Of a stretch of 35,796 bases of DNA, positions 14,139 through 23,114 are shown piece after piece. Source of the DNA: Gammaproteobacteria bacterium (GTDB lineage: Bacteria > Pseudomonadota > Gammaproteobacteria > Pseudomonadales > Balneatricaceae); the NCBI GenBank assembly GCA_028598985.1, contig JAQRMV010000017.1, positions 1 through 35,796 of the forward strand, written 5' to 3'. The position numbers and the translations under genes are program-made. The notes under the pieces were generated by a model. That model was given only the letters and a program-made list of their open reading frames with translations. It was not told the DNA's origin and searched no databases. Numbering within the stretch: position 1 is the stretch's first letter; each line of letters starts with the position of its first letter.

Positions 14139-16547
14139 ATGACACAGTCTCTGCCTCTTATTCCACTTCGTGATGTTGTGGTTTACCCCCATATGGTTAT
14201 TCCACTGTTTGTGGGTCGTCAAAATTCTATCGATGCGTTAGAGCACGCTATGGCGGCTGATAAATCCATTGTTGTGGTTGCTCAAAAGAATGCCACGGTG
14301 GATGATCCGCAAGTAGCAGACCTATTTGAAGTAGGGACATCTGCACGTATTTTGCAATTGCTTAAGCTGCCAGACGGCACGGTAAAGGTGTTGGTTGAAG
14401 GCGAGCATCGTGTTGCTATTGAAACGGTAGACGAGGCCTCCGGCTTTTATACTGCGCAAGTGCGTGCCATTGATGATGCAGAATTTCCAGAAGGTGAGCG
14501 TAAAGCCCTAGCCCATACTTTAATGGGACAATTTGAACAGTACGTAAAATTAAGCAAAAAAATATCTAATGACGTGGTGTCATCTATTACCAATATAGAA
14601 GACCCTAGCCGTTTGGTAGACACCATTGCCTCGCAAATGAATTTGAAGCTTGAAGAGAAGCAAAATCTATTAGAGATGGGGGATCTTAGCCAGCGACTTG
14701 AACATTTGATGGGGCAAATGGAAAGTGAAATAGATTTAGTTAAGGTAGAAAAACGTATTCGTGGCCGAGTTAAAAAACAGATGGAAAAAAGCCAGCGTGA
14801 ATACTATTTAAATGAACAAATAAAAGCCATTCATAAAGAGCTTGGCGATATAGATGAAGCAGCTCCAAACGATATGGAAGAGCTGCAAAACAAGATCAAT
14901 GCTGCGGGGATGACCACTGAAGCAAAGGAAAAAACCCAAGCAGAGCTTAATAAGCTTAAGATGATGCCACCAATGTCTGCAGAAGCCACTGTAGTGCGTA
15001 GTTATATTGATTGGATGGTCACTATACCCTGGAAGAAGAAAAGTCGCTTAAAACACGATTTAGCCAAAGCGTCTCTTGTGCTTGAAGAAGATCACTATGG
15101 CCTGTCTGAGGTTAAAGAGCGCATTCTTGAATATTTAGCTGTTCAACAGCGTGTTAAGAAGGTGAAAGGCTCGATTTTATGTTTAGTAGGGCCACCGGGA
15201 GTGGGTAAGACATCTTTAGGCAAATCTATAGCACGCGCCACGGGGCGACAATATGTACGAATGGCATTGGGCGGAGTGCGTGACGAAGCCGAAATTCGTG
15301 GTCATCGCCGTACTTACATTGGGTCTTTACCGGGTAAGCTTGTTCAAAAAATGGCTAAAGTGGGGGTATCCAACCCTCTGTTTTTGCTGGATGAAATAGA
15401 CAAGATGGGCATGGATAACCGTGGTGATCCAGCATCGGCGTTATTGGAAGTATTGGATCCAGAACAAAATAATAGTTTTAACGATCATTACTTAGAAGTG
15501 GATTACGATCTGTCTAATGTGATGTTCGTTTGTACCTCAAATTCCATGAATATTCCTGGCCCATTGCTAGACCGTATGGAAGTTATTCGGATACCAGGCT
15601 ACACAGAAGACGAAAAAGTCAGTATTGCTAAGCGTTATTTGTTACCTAAGCAGTTGGCCACTAACGGTTTATCACCCACGGAGATGAACCTTAAAGACGA
15701 GGCCATTATTGATCTTGTGCGTTATTACACCCGTGAGGCTGGAGTGCGTAGCCTAGAGCGAGAAATTGCTAAGATTTGCCGAAAAGTGGTTAAAGAGCAC
15801 CTTCTTGCAGGTTATAAGAGCGCCTCAGATTGCCCAACAAAGCAAGTAGACTCTAGTAATTTAGAATCATACTCAGGCGTTAGGAAGTGTAGCTTTGGTG
15901 AAGCTGACGTGGATGATCGTGTGGGTCATGTTAACGGCCTGGCTTGGACATCGGTAGGTGGTGATATTTTAACCATAGAGTCTGCTGTGGTGCCGGGTAA
16001 GGGCCGTTTGGTTAAAACCGGATCATTGGGCGATGTGATGCAAGAGTCTATTCAGGCAGCCTTAACTGTGGTTAGGGGTAGGGCGTCAGGCTTGGGAATT
16101 AAAGCAGATTTCCATGAGAAGTGTGATATTCATATTCATGTTCCTGAAGGAGCTACACCAAAAGATGGCCCTAGTGCCGGTGTGGGTATGTGTACTGCGT
16201 TGGTGTCTGTGCTTACGGGCATTCCTGTTAAAGCCGATGTTGCCATGACCGGTGAAATTACTTTACGTGGACAAGTGTTACCCATTGGTGGCTTAAAAGA
16301 AAAATTGTTAGCGGCTCATAGGGGAGGAATTAAGACTATTATCATTCCAGAGGAGAATGAAAGAGACTTAAAAGAGATTCCAGACAATATAAAGGCTGAT
16401 TTATCCATAAAACCTGTGAAATGGATAGACGAAGTGCTTGATTTAGCTTTACAATTCTCGCCTACGCCGATTGTGGAAAACGAAACGAGTTTAGCGGTTG
16501 ACAGTGTTAACAAAACGTCAACCAAAGACACTATTAGTACACATTAG
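14139..16547 (+). CDS. lon: Lon ATP-dependent protease
   Basis: An 802-residue cytoplasmic AAA+ protease that degrades misfolded proteins and specific regulators. The N-terminal substrate-binding LON domain starts with LPLIPLRDVVVYPHMVIPLF. AAA+ Walker [10 protein letters not shown] lies at about 350-358 and Walker B FLLDEIDKMG follows. The proteolytic domain carries the Ser679-Lys722 dyad (PKDGPSAGVGM; GGLKEKLLAAHRGG). Length and numbering match E. coli Lon closely. The extreme C-terminus (after about 770) is a variable tail rich in serine and threonine. The usual clp-lon-hupB order is conserved. Confidence 0.97.
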   Translation: MTQSLPLIPLRDVVVYPHMVIPLFVGRQNSIDALEHAMAADKSIVVVAQKNATVDDPQVADLFEVGTSARILQLLKLPDGTVKVLVEGEHRVAIETVDEASGFYTAQVRAIDDAEFPEGERKALAHTLMGQFEQYVKLSKKISNDVVSSITNIEDPSRLVDTIASQMNLKLEEKQNLLEMGDLSQRLEHLMGQMESEIDLVKVEKRIRGRVKKQMEKSQREYYLNEQIKAIHKELGDIDEAAPNDMEELQNKINAAGMTTEAKEKTQAELNKLKMMPPMSAEATVVRSYIDWMVTIPWKKKSRLKHDLAKASLVLEEDHYGLSEVKERILEYLAVQQRVKKVKGSILCLVGPPGVGKTSLGKSIARATGRQYVRMALGGVRDEAEIRGHRRTYIGSLPGKLVQKMAKVGVSNPLFLLDEIDKMGMDNRGDPASALLEVLDPEQNNSFNDHYLEVDYDLSNVMFVCTSNSMNIPGPLLDRMEVIRIPGYTEDEKVSIAKRYLLPKQLATNGLSPTEMNLKDEAIIDLVRYYTREAGVRSLEREIAKICRKVVKEHLLAGYKSASDCPTKQVDSSNLESYSGVRKCSFGEADVDDRVGHVNGLAWTSVGGDILTIESAVVPGKGRLVKTGSLGDVMQESIQAALTVVRGRASGLGIKADFHEKCDIHIHVPEGATPKDGPSAGVGMCTALVSVLTGIPVKADVAMTGEITLRGQVLPIGGLKEKLLAAHRGGIKTIIIPEENERDLKEIPDNIKADLSIKPVKWIDEVLDLALQFSPTPIVENETSLAVDSVNKTSTKDTISTH

Positions 16548-16567
16548 GCAATTAGTTTGTTTTTTTT

Positions 16568-16608
16568 CAAAGCCTTGCTTGACAAGGCTTTGCGCAAGTT
16601 GGTATAAA
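16568..16608 (+). promoter_or_regulatory. hupB promoter overlapped by a 10-bp inverted repeat
   Basis: TTGACA (16579-16584), 18-base spacer, TATAAA (16603-16608). CAAAGCCTTG (16568-16577) and CAAGGCTTTG (16583-16592) are perfect inverted arms with a 5-base centre that span the -35. A T run precedes rather than follows the stem, so it is not a normal terminator for lon; it may be an operator or a decayed terminator. Confidence 0.65.
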
Positions 16609-16701
16609 TTGAACTTCGGTTTTCGAGCTGAATTTAATAAGCCATAATAATAAAGGTCTGCGGAGCAGATCAACTACTTTTACACATATAAGGGGAATAA
16701 C

Positions 16702-16977
16702 GTGAATAAATCTGAACTGATTGAAGCCATTACAGCGGATGCTGATCTTTCAAAAGCAGCAGCTGGCCGTGCATTAGACGCAGTCATCGGTGCCGTAACT
16801 GGTGCGCTTAAAGGTGGTGAATCTGTTTCTTTAGTGGGCTTTGGTACTTTTTCTGTAAAGGCTCGTGCAGCCCGTACAGGCCGTAACCCACAAACTGGCG
16901 CTGCAATACAAATTGCTGCTGCTAACGTGCCTAGCTTCAAAGCGGGTAAAGCGCTTAAAGACGCAGTCAACAACTAA
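16702..16977 (+). CDS. hupB: DNA-binding protein HU-beta
   Basis: A 91-residue nucleoid protein of the HU/IHF family that bends DNA and shapes the chromosome. Starts at GTG (16702) with AGGGG 6 bases ahead. The diagnostic [20 protein letters not shown] segment, the beta-arm that grips DNA with the intercalating proline (RNP), is present at about residues 46-65. Position after lon and before ppiD is the classical hupB location. A 7-bp GC-containing hairpin in the leader (16655-16671) lies between promoter and start. Single transcript ending at the palindromic terminator. Confidence 0.97.
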   Translation: MNKSELIEAITADADLSKAAAGRALDAVIGAVTGALKGGESVSLVGFGTFSVKARAARTGRNPQTGAAIQIAAANVPSFKAGKALKDAVNN

Positions 16978-17037
16978 GACTAAATCTTGCACTACATAGA
17001 TAATAATCACAGTGTGATATATTATTTATTAGTTCCG

Positions 17038-17067
17038 AAAAAACGCATTCCATGGAATGCGTTTTTT
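17038..17067. terminator. Intrinsic terminator of hupB (30-bp perfect palindrome)
   Basis: A perfect palindrome centred on CCATGG with A6 on the left and T6 on the right, so it would terminate in either direction. Lies 60 bases after the hupB stop. Confidence 0.85.
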
Positions 17068-17116
17068 GTTTGTAGAATCCTATAAGCAACCTAAAAGGTT
17101 GTAGAAGCCATCCATA

Positions 17117-19000
17117 ATGCTACAAAATATCCGTGACAATTCAAAAGGCATCGTCGCCAAAATCTTAGTCAGCCTTATTGCTTTTACCTTTGTAATTTGG
17201 GGCGCTGAAGCTCTGTTTAGTTTTTCGACAGACAATAGCACTCCAGCAGAAGTTAATGGTGAAGAAATTAGCTTGCAAGAGTTACTGCAAACTGCAGAGC
17301 TTCAGCGCCGCCAAATTTTGGCAAGTAATCCAGATATTGATCCGGTAACACTGGATCAACAGGCCATCCAATCCACTGCCTTGCAACAACTGATCGCCCA
17401 ACGGGTGATGCTGCAATATACTCAACAAAACGATTTAGCCTTGTCCGACGCGGCCGTTGATCAAATGATTATTCAGTCCGCAGATTTTCAGGTTGATGGT
17501 GTGTTTGATCGTGAGTTATTTGAATCCTTGTTACGAAATTTTGGTTTAACCCCTACTACTTATCGTCAGCAGTTAAAGCGCGGTAACCTTATAGGGCAGG
17601 TTCAGCAGGCTGTATCAAGCACTGCGTTTACCCTTGATGAGAGTGCAGACCTTGTTGCCCGTTTAGATGGCCAAACTCGAGACATCGCCGTATTAACCTT
17701 GCCGCTGGCAATAGAAATGCTTAGCGTCACCATGCAACCTAGTGAAATTGATGCTTATTACCAAGACAATGCAGCGCAATTTATGACGCCAGAGCAGGTG
17801 AGTGTGAGTTATGTCACCTTGAATAAAAGTGATTTTTTCGATGACATTACCGTGTCCGATGAAGACCTTAAAAATGCCTATCTAGATGCACAGCAAGAAG
17901 CTTTATTAGCATCGGAAGTTGAAGCGTCACACATGTTGTTTATGGTGAACGATTCACAAACTCAAGACCAAGCATTGAGCTTAGCTCAGGCAGCGTTCGC
18001 TAAGTTAGAACAAGGCTTAGACTTTGCCAGTGTTGCAAAAGGCCATTCAGAAGATGAAAGCACTTCATCAGAAGGTGGATATATAGGCCTGTTAGCCAAA
18101 GGTGAATTTGGCGATGATTTTGACACGGCGTTGTTTGATTTAAGCCCAGGCTCCTATAGTGCTCCTGTGGTGACCGAGTTTGGTGTGCAAATTATTTACG
18201 CCCATGCCCAAGACCCATCAAATCAGCCTAGCTTTGAAGATCAAAAACAAGCCCTTAGTTTAGCCCTTAAGCAGGCCGGGGCTGAAAGCCTATTTGTTGC
18301 TGCTAGTGAAGCAATGGCAGATATTGCATTTTCCTCACCAGACTTATTAGAAGTGGCCGATAGTTTAGGCTTAGCTATTGAATCTAGTGCTTTATTTGGT
18401 CGTCAAGGCGGTGAAGGTATTGCTAGCTATGACCGCGTAGTGACTGCCGCATTTGGTGATGATGTATTACTGCAAGGCAATAATTCAACCGTATTGGAAC
18501 TTGCGTCTGATATGTTGGTTGTGGTGCGTATTAACCAACACAACGAGCCGGCCCAGCAACCCATTGAAGATGTTAAGGTAGACATTACTAAGCAACTTGT
18601 AGCAACCAAAGCTGCAGCAGCGCTGGATGCAAAAGCGAATGCGTATCTTGAGCAGCTAAACAGCGGTGCAGACATCAACGTTATAGCGACTAAAGAAAAC
18701 TTAAGTTGGCAGCAGTTTGATGATGTAGCACGAGGTTCGGCTCTGGTGAACGGTTTGTTGGTTCAATCAGCTTTTCGTCTACCACGCCCAGATGGAAAAG
18801 CGGTCTTCGGTTTGGCGTCTAGCTATAGTGGTGATATAAGCTTAATCCAACTTCACAGCGTAGATGATGCAGATGCTAAGGCTCAAACCGCACAGCAACG
18901 TGTGGCTTTGGTAGCCGCTTTAACACGCTTGCAAGGGCAGGCTGACATTCAATTGTTAGAACGCACCTTAAATAATAAGGCAGTGATTGAAACCTTTTAA
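17117..19000 (+). CDS. ppiD: PpiD, membrane-anchored periplasmic chaperone with parvulin domain
   Basis: A 627-residue protein: a short cytoplasmic start (MLQNIRDNSKGIVAKILVSL), one membrane anchor at about 13-36, a SurA/PpiD-type N-terminal chaperone region, a parvulin rotamase domain at about 267-362 (SEVEASHMLFMV to FGVQIIYAH), and a long helical C-terminal region. PpiD sits at the Sec translocon and helps newly exported proteins fold. Parvulin domains of PpiD are often inactive as isomerases, and activity cannot be judged here. Follows hupB as in many gammaproteobacteria and is convergent with hpt. Confidence 0.95.
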   Translation: MLQNIRDNSKGIVAKILVSLIAFTFVIWGAEALFSFSTDNSTPAEVNGEEISLQELLQTAELQRRQILASNPDIDPVTLDQQAIQSTALQQLIAQRVMLQYTQQNDLALSDAAVDQMIIQSADFQVDGVFDRELFESLLRNFGLTPTTYRQQLKRGNLIGQVQQAVSSTAFTLDESADLVARLDGQTRDIAVLTLPLAIEMLSVTMQPSEIDAYYQDNAAQFMTPEQVSVSYVTLNKSDFFDDITVSDEDLKNAYLDAQQEALLASEVEASHMLFMVNDSQTQDQALSLAQAAFAKLEQGLDFASVAKGHSEDESTSSEGGYIGLLAKGEFGDDFDTALFDLSPGSYSAPVVTEFGVQIIYAHAQDPSNQPSFEDQKQALSLALKQAGAESLFVAASEAMADIAFSSPDLLEVADSLGLAIESSALFGRQGGEGIASYDRVVTAAFGDDVLLQGNNSTVLELASDMLVVVRINQHNEPAQQPIEDVKVDITKQLVATKAAAALDAKANAYLEQLNSGADINVIATKENLSWQQFDDVARGSALVNGLLVQSAFRLPRPDGKAVFGLASSYSGDISLIQLHSVDDADAKAQTAQQRVALVAALTRLQGQADIQLLERTLNNKAVIETF

Positions 19001-19020
19001 TAGTGATCATTAATCAACAC

Positions 19021-19056
19021 CCAACAAAAAGGCAGCCTAGGCTGCCTTTTTGTTGG
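19021..19056. terminator. Bidirectional terminator between ppiD and hpt (36-bp perfect palindrome)
   Basis: A 36-bp perfect palindrome centred on CCTAGG, with A5 before and T5 after the GC stem. Functions for ppiD on the plus strand and hpt on the minus strand by its symmetry. Confidence 0.9.
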
Positions 19057-19070
19057 TTTAGAAAAAACAC

Positions 19071-19622
19071 TTACATGTCTTTCACTGCATAAATTCCGTC
19101 TACGTTACGGAAGTAGCCTTGGTAATCCATACCAAAACCATACACAAAACGATCTTCTACATCTAAGCCTACAAAATCAGGCACATAGTCTACTTTTCGG
19201 TCGTGAACTTTGTTAAGTAAAGCTGCGGCATAAACCTTTTTAGCTCCGGCTTCTTTTAAGTATTCACAAATGGCGGCAAGGGTATGGCCTTCGTCATAAA
19301 TATCATCTACAACTAATATAGTGCGACCTGTAATGTCTGAGCTGGGGCGAGCCAACCAAGATAAATTGGTGCCAACGGTCTTCTTACCGTAGCGTGTGGC
19401 GTGTAGGTAATCTGTCTCTAAGGGGAACTGCAACTTTAACAATAGTTGCGCCATGGGAATCATGCCGCCATTCAATACACACAATACTAAAGGCATCTCT
19501 TTAGACAAGGTGGCTGTTATTTCGCTAGCCATAGTCTCAATGCTTGCAGCAATGGTTTCGCCACTAACCAATAGGTCGGCCTGTTCATGAACCGAGACTG
19601 CTTCTTCGTAGGTGATTGTCAT
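19071..19622 (-). CDS. hpt: Hypoxanthine(-guanine) phosphoribosyltransferase
   Basis: A 183-residue purine salvage enzyme that joins hypoxanthine or guanine to PRPP to give IMP or GMP. The PRPP-binding motif ILVVDDIYDEGHT lies at about residues 103-115, and the flexible-loop and base-binding C-terminal part (FVGLDVEDRFVYGFGMDYQG) is present. I place the start at the ATG 19620-19622 (MTITYEEAVS): it has AAGG 7 bases upstream, whereas the possible 12-residue extension would overlap the promoter -10 (19647-19652). Purine specificity within the family is inferred from overall resemblance. Confidence 0.9.
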   Translation of the reverse strand: MTITYEEAVSVHEQADLLVSGETIAASIETMASEITATLSKEMPLVLCVLNGGMIPMAQLLLKLQFPLETDYLHATRYGKKTVGTNLSWLARPSSDITGRTILVVDDIYDEGHTLAAICEYLKEAGAKKVYAAALLNKVHDRKVDYVPDFVGLDVEDRFVYGFGMDYQGYFRNVDGIYAVKDM

Positions 19623-19646
19623 ATTTATGCCTTGCAAAAGTGGAGC

Positions 19647-19676
19647 ATTATAACCCAAAAAAATGATGTGTAGAAA
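19647..19676 (-). promoter_or_regulatory. hpt promoter
   Basis: Perfect TATAAT on the minus strand at 19647-19652 with a weak TTTCTA at 19671-19676 (18-base spacer). Predicted leader of about 18 bases to the hpt ATG. Confidence 0.5.
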
Positions 19677-19767
19677 CTTGATTTAGACTAAAAGATGAGC
19701 AGTCATTACTGCCTTAGATAAGGTAGAATAGGGCATTAACCATTGATTATGTTTAGTCGATATTATT

Positions 19768-20010
19768 ATGAATACAGACATTAATCACATTCTTGTCAAC
19801 GGTGCTCAGATTGCGTTCAACAAAATGAAACGAGCTCAGTCATTTAACGCGCGTTTATATTACTATGCTGAAATTGGTGTTTATCTAGAGGTGTCTTTGT
19901 CTCACGGTGCAGGTATTACCCTTGAGACCCATGATCAAATTGATGAAATATATAAGCAGGCGACGCACTTCCATATGGGCGAAAATAAACGGTCACGGCT
20001 CGCTAAGTAG
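19768..20010 (+). CDS. Conserved-looking 80-residue protein of unknown function, ahead of uvrC
   Basis: An 80-residue soluble protein beginning MNTDINHILVNGAQIAFNKM. Predicted helix, then strands (ARLYYYAEIGVYLEVSLSHG), then helix, ending in a basic tail (ENKRSRLAK). No family recognised, no signal peptide, membrane segment or cysteines. The stop lies two bases before the uvrC ATG, so the two genes should be co-translated from one mRNA. A TAGAAT at 19724-19729 is a possible -10, but the -35 is poor and no Shine-Dalgarno sequence is visible. The composition is that of a real small protein, and the tight spacing to uvrC supports it. Confidence 0.65.
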   Translation: MNTDINHILVNGAQIAFNKMKRAQSFNARLYYYAEIGVYLEVSLSHGAGITLETHDQIDEIYKQATHFHMGENKRSRLAK

Positions 20011-20012
20011 CC

Positions 20013-21872
20013 ATGTCTCAAACAATGACGCCTCAAGTAAATAGCTTAGCCTTTGATATTGACGAATACCTAAAACAACTACCGTTACGACCTGGTGTTT
20101 ATCGCATGTTAGACACCCAGAACGAAGTGCTTTATGTGGGCAAGGCGGTTAATCTAAAAAGCCGCGTTAGCAGTTATTTTAGGGGCAAGAGCCATAACAC
20201 TAAGACCCAGTTGATGGTTTCTAAAGTAGCATCAATAGAAATCACCTTAACCCACAGCGAAAGCGAAGCGCTGCTGCTAGAAAATACTTTAATAAAACGC
20301 CTTAAACCCCCCTATAACATCTCTTTACGGGATGATAAGTCCTATCCTTATGTATATGTTTCTGACCAACATGATTTCCCTGCCATGCAGTATGTGCGGG
20401 GCGGAAAGAAACGTAAGGGACGCTATTTTGGGCCTTATACCAGTGCTGGAGCGGTAAGGGAAAGCCTTAACCTGATGCAGCGTATTTTTCGTATACGCCA
20501 GTGTGAGGATGCCTTTTTTGCTAATCGTAAACGCCCCTGTTTACAGTTTCAGATAGACCGGTGTAGTGGGCCGTGTACTGGTGAAATAAGTCACCAAGAT
20601 TATGCCGATGATATACGCCATGCCACCATGTACCTGGAAGGAAAAAACCAACAGTTGTTGGATGAGGTTAGTTTAAAAATGAATCAGGCTGCAGAAGATC
20701 TTAAATTCGAATCTGCAGCCCAGCTACGAGATCAGCTGGGGTTCTTGCGTCAGGTTCAAGAGCAGCAGCATGTGGTGTCAAAGCGCGGTAACTTAGATGT
20801 GTTTGCAGCGGCAAGTTCCCAGGCTGGGTTGTGTATACATCAACTCATGGTGCGCTCAGGACGAGTCATTGGTAGTAAGAATTTTTACCCAAGAATCGGC
20901 TTGGAAGAACAACAATCCGCCATGCTGAGCGCTTTTTTAGGCCAGTATTATTTATCGGGTCAGTATCGTGATGTGCCCGACGAAGTATTGGTAAGTGACG
21001 CAGAAGAGGCACAGCAAGTTGTTGCTTTAGCTATTGCAGAGCGAGTAGATCATGGATTTAAAATTATCAGCAATGTAAGAGGGCCACGGGCACAGTGGTT
21101 ACGACTCGCTCAAACCAATGCCGACCAAGCTTTACTTAGTTATGTGGCCAACAAACAAACTCAACTGTCCCGTTTTGCTGAGCTACAAGAGGCGCTAGGG
21201 CTGCCGCAAATGCCAGAGCGCCTTGAGTGTTTCGACATCAGTCATTCCAGTGGTGAGGCCACCGTGGCCTCGTGTGTTGTGTTCGATCAAGGTGGGCCTA
21301 AAAAATCTGATTATCGTACATTTAATATTGAGGGTATTACGCCTGGAGATGATTATGCCGCCATGTCTCAAGCCATTACACGCCGCTATACTAGGTTAAA
21401 AGAAAATCAAGGTGTGATGCCAGATTTACTGATTATTGATGGTGGTAAGGGTCAGCTCACACAAGCCATAGATGTTCTTTCTGAATTACAGTTGCAAGAT
21501 TTATATGTATTGGGTGTGGCAAAAGGAGAGACCCGTAAGGCCGGTTTTGAGCGGCTATTTAATGGCTGGACTGGGCAGGAGATAGTGCTGCCTGAAGATT
21601 CTTCGGCCTTACATCTTCTACAACATATTAGAGATGAAAGTCATCGTTTTGCCATTACTGGCCACAGGGCTAGGCGCAATAAAAAGCGCACACAGTCCAA
21701 CCTACAACAAATTGATGGTGTGGGCCCAAAACGGAGACAGGCGCTGTTAAGCCACTTTGGTGGAATACAAGATGTAACCAAAGCTAGTGTGGATGAATTG
21801 GCTAAAGTGAAAGGGATTAGTATAGATATGGCCGATACTATTTATCGTTCTTTACGGGGTGAAGAAGGATAG
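20013..21872 (+). CDS. uvrC: UvrC, excinuclease ABC subunit C
   Basis: A 619-residue nuclease that makes both incisions around a bulky DNA lesion after UvrA and UvrB have marked it. The GIY-YIG nuclease domain (3' incision) lies at about 22-100 (RPGVYRMLD, VLYVGKAVNLKSRV), a UvrB-binding UVR helix pair at about 207-242, the RNase H-like domain (5' incision) at about 395-560 (ECFDISHSSGEATVASCVVF; LLIIDGGKGQL), and helix-hairpin-helix motifs at about 565-615. Length and motifs complete. A second ATG four codons in is an alternative start. Operon with the upstream 80-residue gene and downstream pgsA. Confidence 0.97.
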   Translation: MSQTMTPQVNSLAFDIDEYLKQLPLRPGVYRMLDTQNEVLYVGKAVNLKSRVSSYFRGKSHNTKTQLMVSKVASIEITLTHSESEALLLENTLIKRLKPPYNISLRDDKSYPYVYVSDQHDFPAMQYVRGGKKRKGRYFGPYTSAGAVRESLNLMQRIFRIRQCEDAFFANRKRPCLQFQIDRCSGPCTGEISHQDYADDIRHATMYLEGKNQQLLDEVSLKMNQAAEDLKFESAAQLRDQLGFLRQVQEQQHVVSKRGNLDVFAAASSQAGLCIHQLMVRSGRVIGSKNFYPRIGLEEQQSAMLSAFLGQYYLSGQYRDVPDEVLVSDAEEAQQVVALAIAERVDHGFKIISNVRGPRAQWLRLAQTNADQALLSYVANKQTQLSRFAELQEALGLPQMPERLECFDISHSSGEATVASCVVFDQGGPKKSDYRTFNIEGITPGDDYAAMSQAITRRYTRLKENQGVMPDLLIIDGGKGQLTQAIDVLSELQLQDLYVLGVAKGETRKAGFERLFNGWTGQEIVLPEDSSALHLLQHIRDESHRFAITGHRARRNKKRTQSNLQQIDGVGPKRRQALLSHFGGIQDVTKASVDELAKVKGISIDMADTIYRSLRGEEG

Positions 21873-21918
21873 GCTAAAATGATGTTTTACACACCCCTGT
21901 GATACCAAACGATTGATC

Positions 21919-22470
21919 ATGTTAAATATTCCAAATTTGCTAACGCTGTTTCGCTTGGTACTTATTCCATTTATCCTTGTGGCCTATTACTGGCCTTCGG
22001 AAAGCCGATTTTTATGGGCAGCCAGCTTATTTATGTTGGCTGCTGCAACGGATTGGCTGGATGGATTTTTAGCCAGAAAGCTTAATCAAACCACAGCGTT
22101 TGGTGCTTTTTTAGACCCCGTGGCCGATAAAATCACCGTAGCCGTAGCATTAGTTGTGTTGGTGGAATCCTATTCTGAGCTGTGGTTAACCTTGCCTGCC
22201 ATCATTATTATTAGTCGAGAAATTGTTATTTCAGCATTGCGAGAGTGGATGGCTGAGACAGGGAAAAGCGCCCATGTGGCGGTTTCCTATATTGGTAAAA
22301 TTAAAACCTTTGCACAAATGGGATCCATTGTTTTTTTACTGGCTACGCCGCCAGGTACATTAATTTCTATGCTTGGCTTGATTATGCTTTATGTGGCTGC
22401 AGCCCTTACTCTATGGTCTATGGCGCTGTATTTATCCGCCGCCTGGTCGCAGTTGAAAAAGGGAATGTAA
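21919..22470 (+). CDS. pgsA: Phosphatidylglycerophosphate synthase
   Basis: A 183-residue membrane enzyme making phosphatidylglycerol phosphate from CDP-diacylglycerol and glycerol 3-phosphate. The CDP-alcohol transferase signature DWLDGFLARKLNQTTAFGAF, with LDPVADK following, lies at about 46-72, with eight residues between AR and G. Starts MLNIPNLLTLFRL, as PgsA proteins do; the ATG at 21919 is preferred to a TTG two codons earlier. Follows uvrC by 46 bases, the conserved uvrC-pgsA arrangement. Confidence 0.96.
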   Translation: MLNIPNLLTLFRLVLIPFILVAYYWPSESRFLWAASLFMLAAATDWLDGFLARKLNQTTAFGAFLDPVADKITVAVALVVLVESYSELWLTLPAIIIISREIVISALREWMAETGKSAHVAVSYIGKIKTFAQMGSIVFLLATPPGTLISMLGLIMLYVAAALTLWSMALYLSAAWSQLKKGM

Positions 22471-22475
22471 CTTTC

Positions 22476-23114
22476 ATGGCTAACGGTAAGTTTATTTCTG
22501 TTGTATTAGTTGATGACCATGAAATTGTTCGTGTTGGATTTGGCCGTTTAATAGAGACCACCAATGACATTAAGGTGATCGGCGAAGCAAGTAGTGGGGA
22601 AGAGGCCTACCAATTAGTACAAAATCTAAATCCAGATATCATTATTATGGATATTAATATGCCTGGTATTGGTGGCTTAGAGGCGATTATTAGAATTCGT
22701 AGACGTAATCCTAAAGCTAAAATTATTGCCCTAACGGTACATGAAACGGAACCGTTTCCTACTCGCGTTCTAGATGCTGGGGCTAAGGCTTATTTAAGTA
22801 AGCGATGTGTGCCTCAAGAGCTTATTCAGGCGATACGTAAGGTACACAAAGGTGGGACTTTTATCACTTCGCGAGTTGTGCGGGAGATGAGTAAAACTCC
22901 TGGAGCGAAAGAAGCTGCAATCACGCTATTAACGGCTAGAGAGTTTCAGGTTTTTGCTATGTTAGCAGAAGGGCGCACGCCGGTTGAAATAGGTGAAGAT
23001 ATGAACCTAAGCCATAAGACCATTCATAGCCACCGCGCCAATATCATGAAAAAGCTCAAGTTAGAGACTAATGCCAATATTGTTCAGTTTGCAATGTTAC
23101 AGGGTATCGTTTAA
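22476..23114 (+). CDS. gacA: GacA/UvrY-family response regulator
   Basis: A 212-residue two-component regulator. The receiver domain (about 5-122) has the acidic pair in VVLVDDHE, the phospho-acceptor aspartate in DIIIMDINMPG and the lysine in AYLSKR. A LuxR/FixJ helix-turn-helix follows (about 150-205: LLTAREFQVFAMLAEGRTPV, then HKTIHSHRANIMKKL). The receiver closely resembles GacA/UvrY (FPTR.LDAGAKAYL), which with GacS/BarA activates small RNAs that sequester CsrA. The ATG at 22476 is chosen; a longer frame would overlap pgsA. Five bases after pgsA, so co-transcribed. The usual order is gacA-uvrC-pgsA; here the regulator is last. A GacA-like paralogue cannot be excluded. Confidence 0.82.
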   Translation: MANGKFISVVLVDDHEIVRVGFGRLIETTNDIKVIGEASSGEEAYQLVQNLNPDIIIMDINMPGIGGLEAIIRIRRRNPKAKIIALTVHETEPFPTRVLDAGAKAYLSKRCVPQELIQAIRKVHKGGTFITSRVVREMSKTPGAKEAAITLLTAREFQVFAMLAEGRTPVEIGEDMNLSHKTIHSHRANIMKKLKLETNANIVQFAMLQGIV

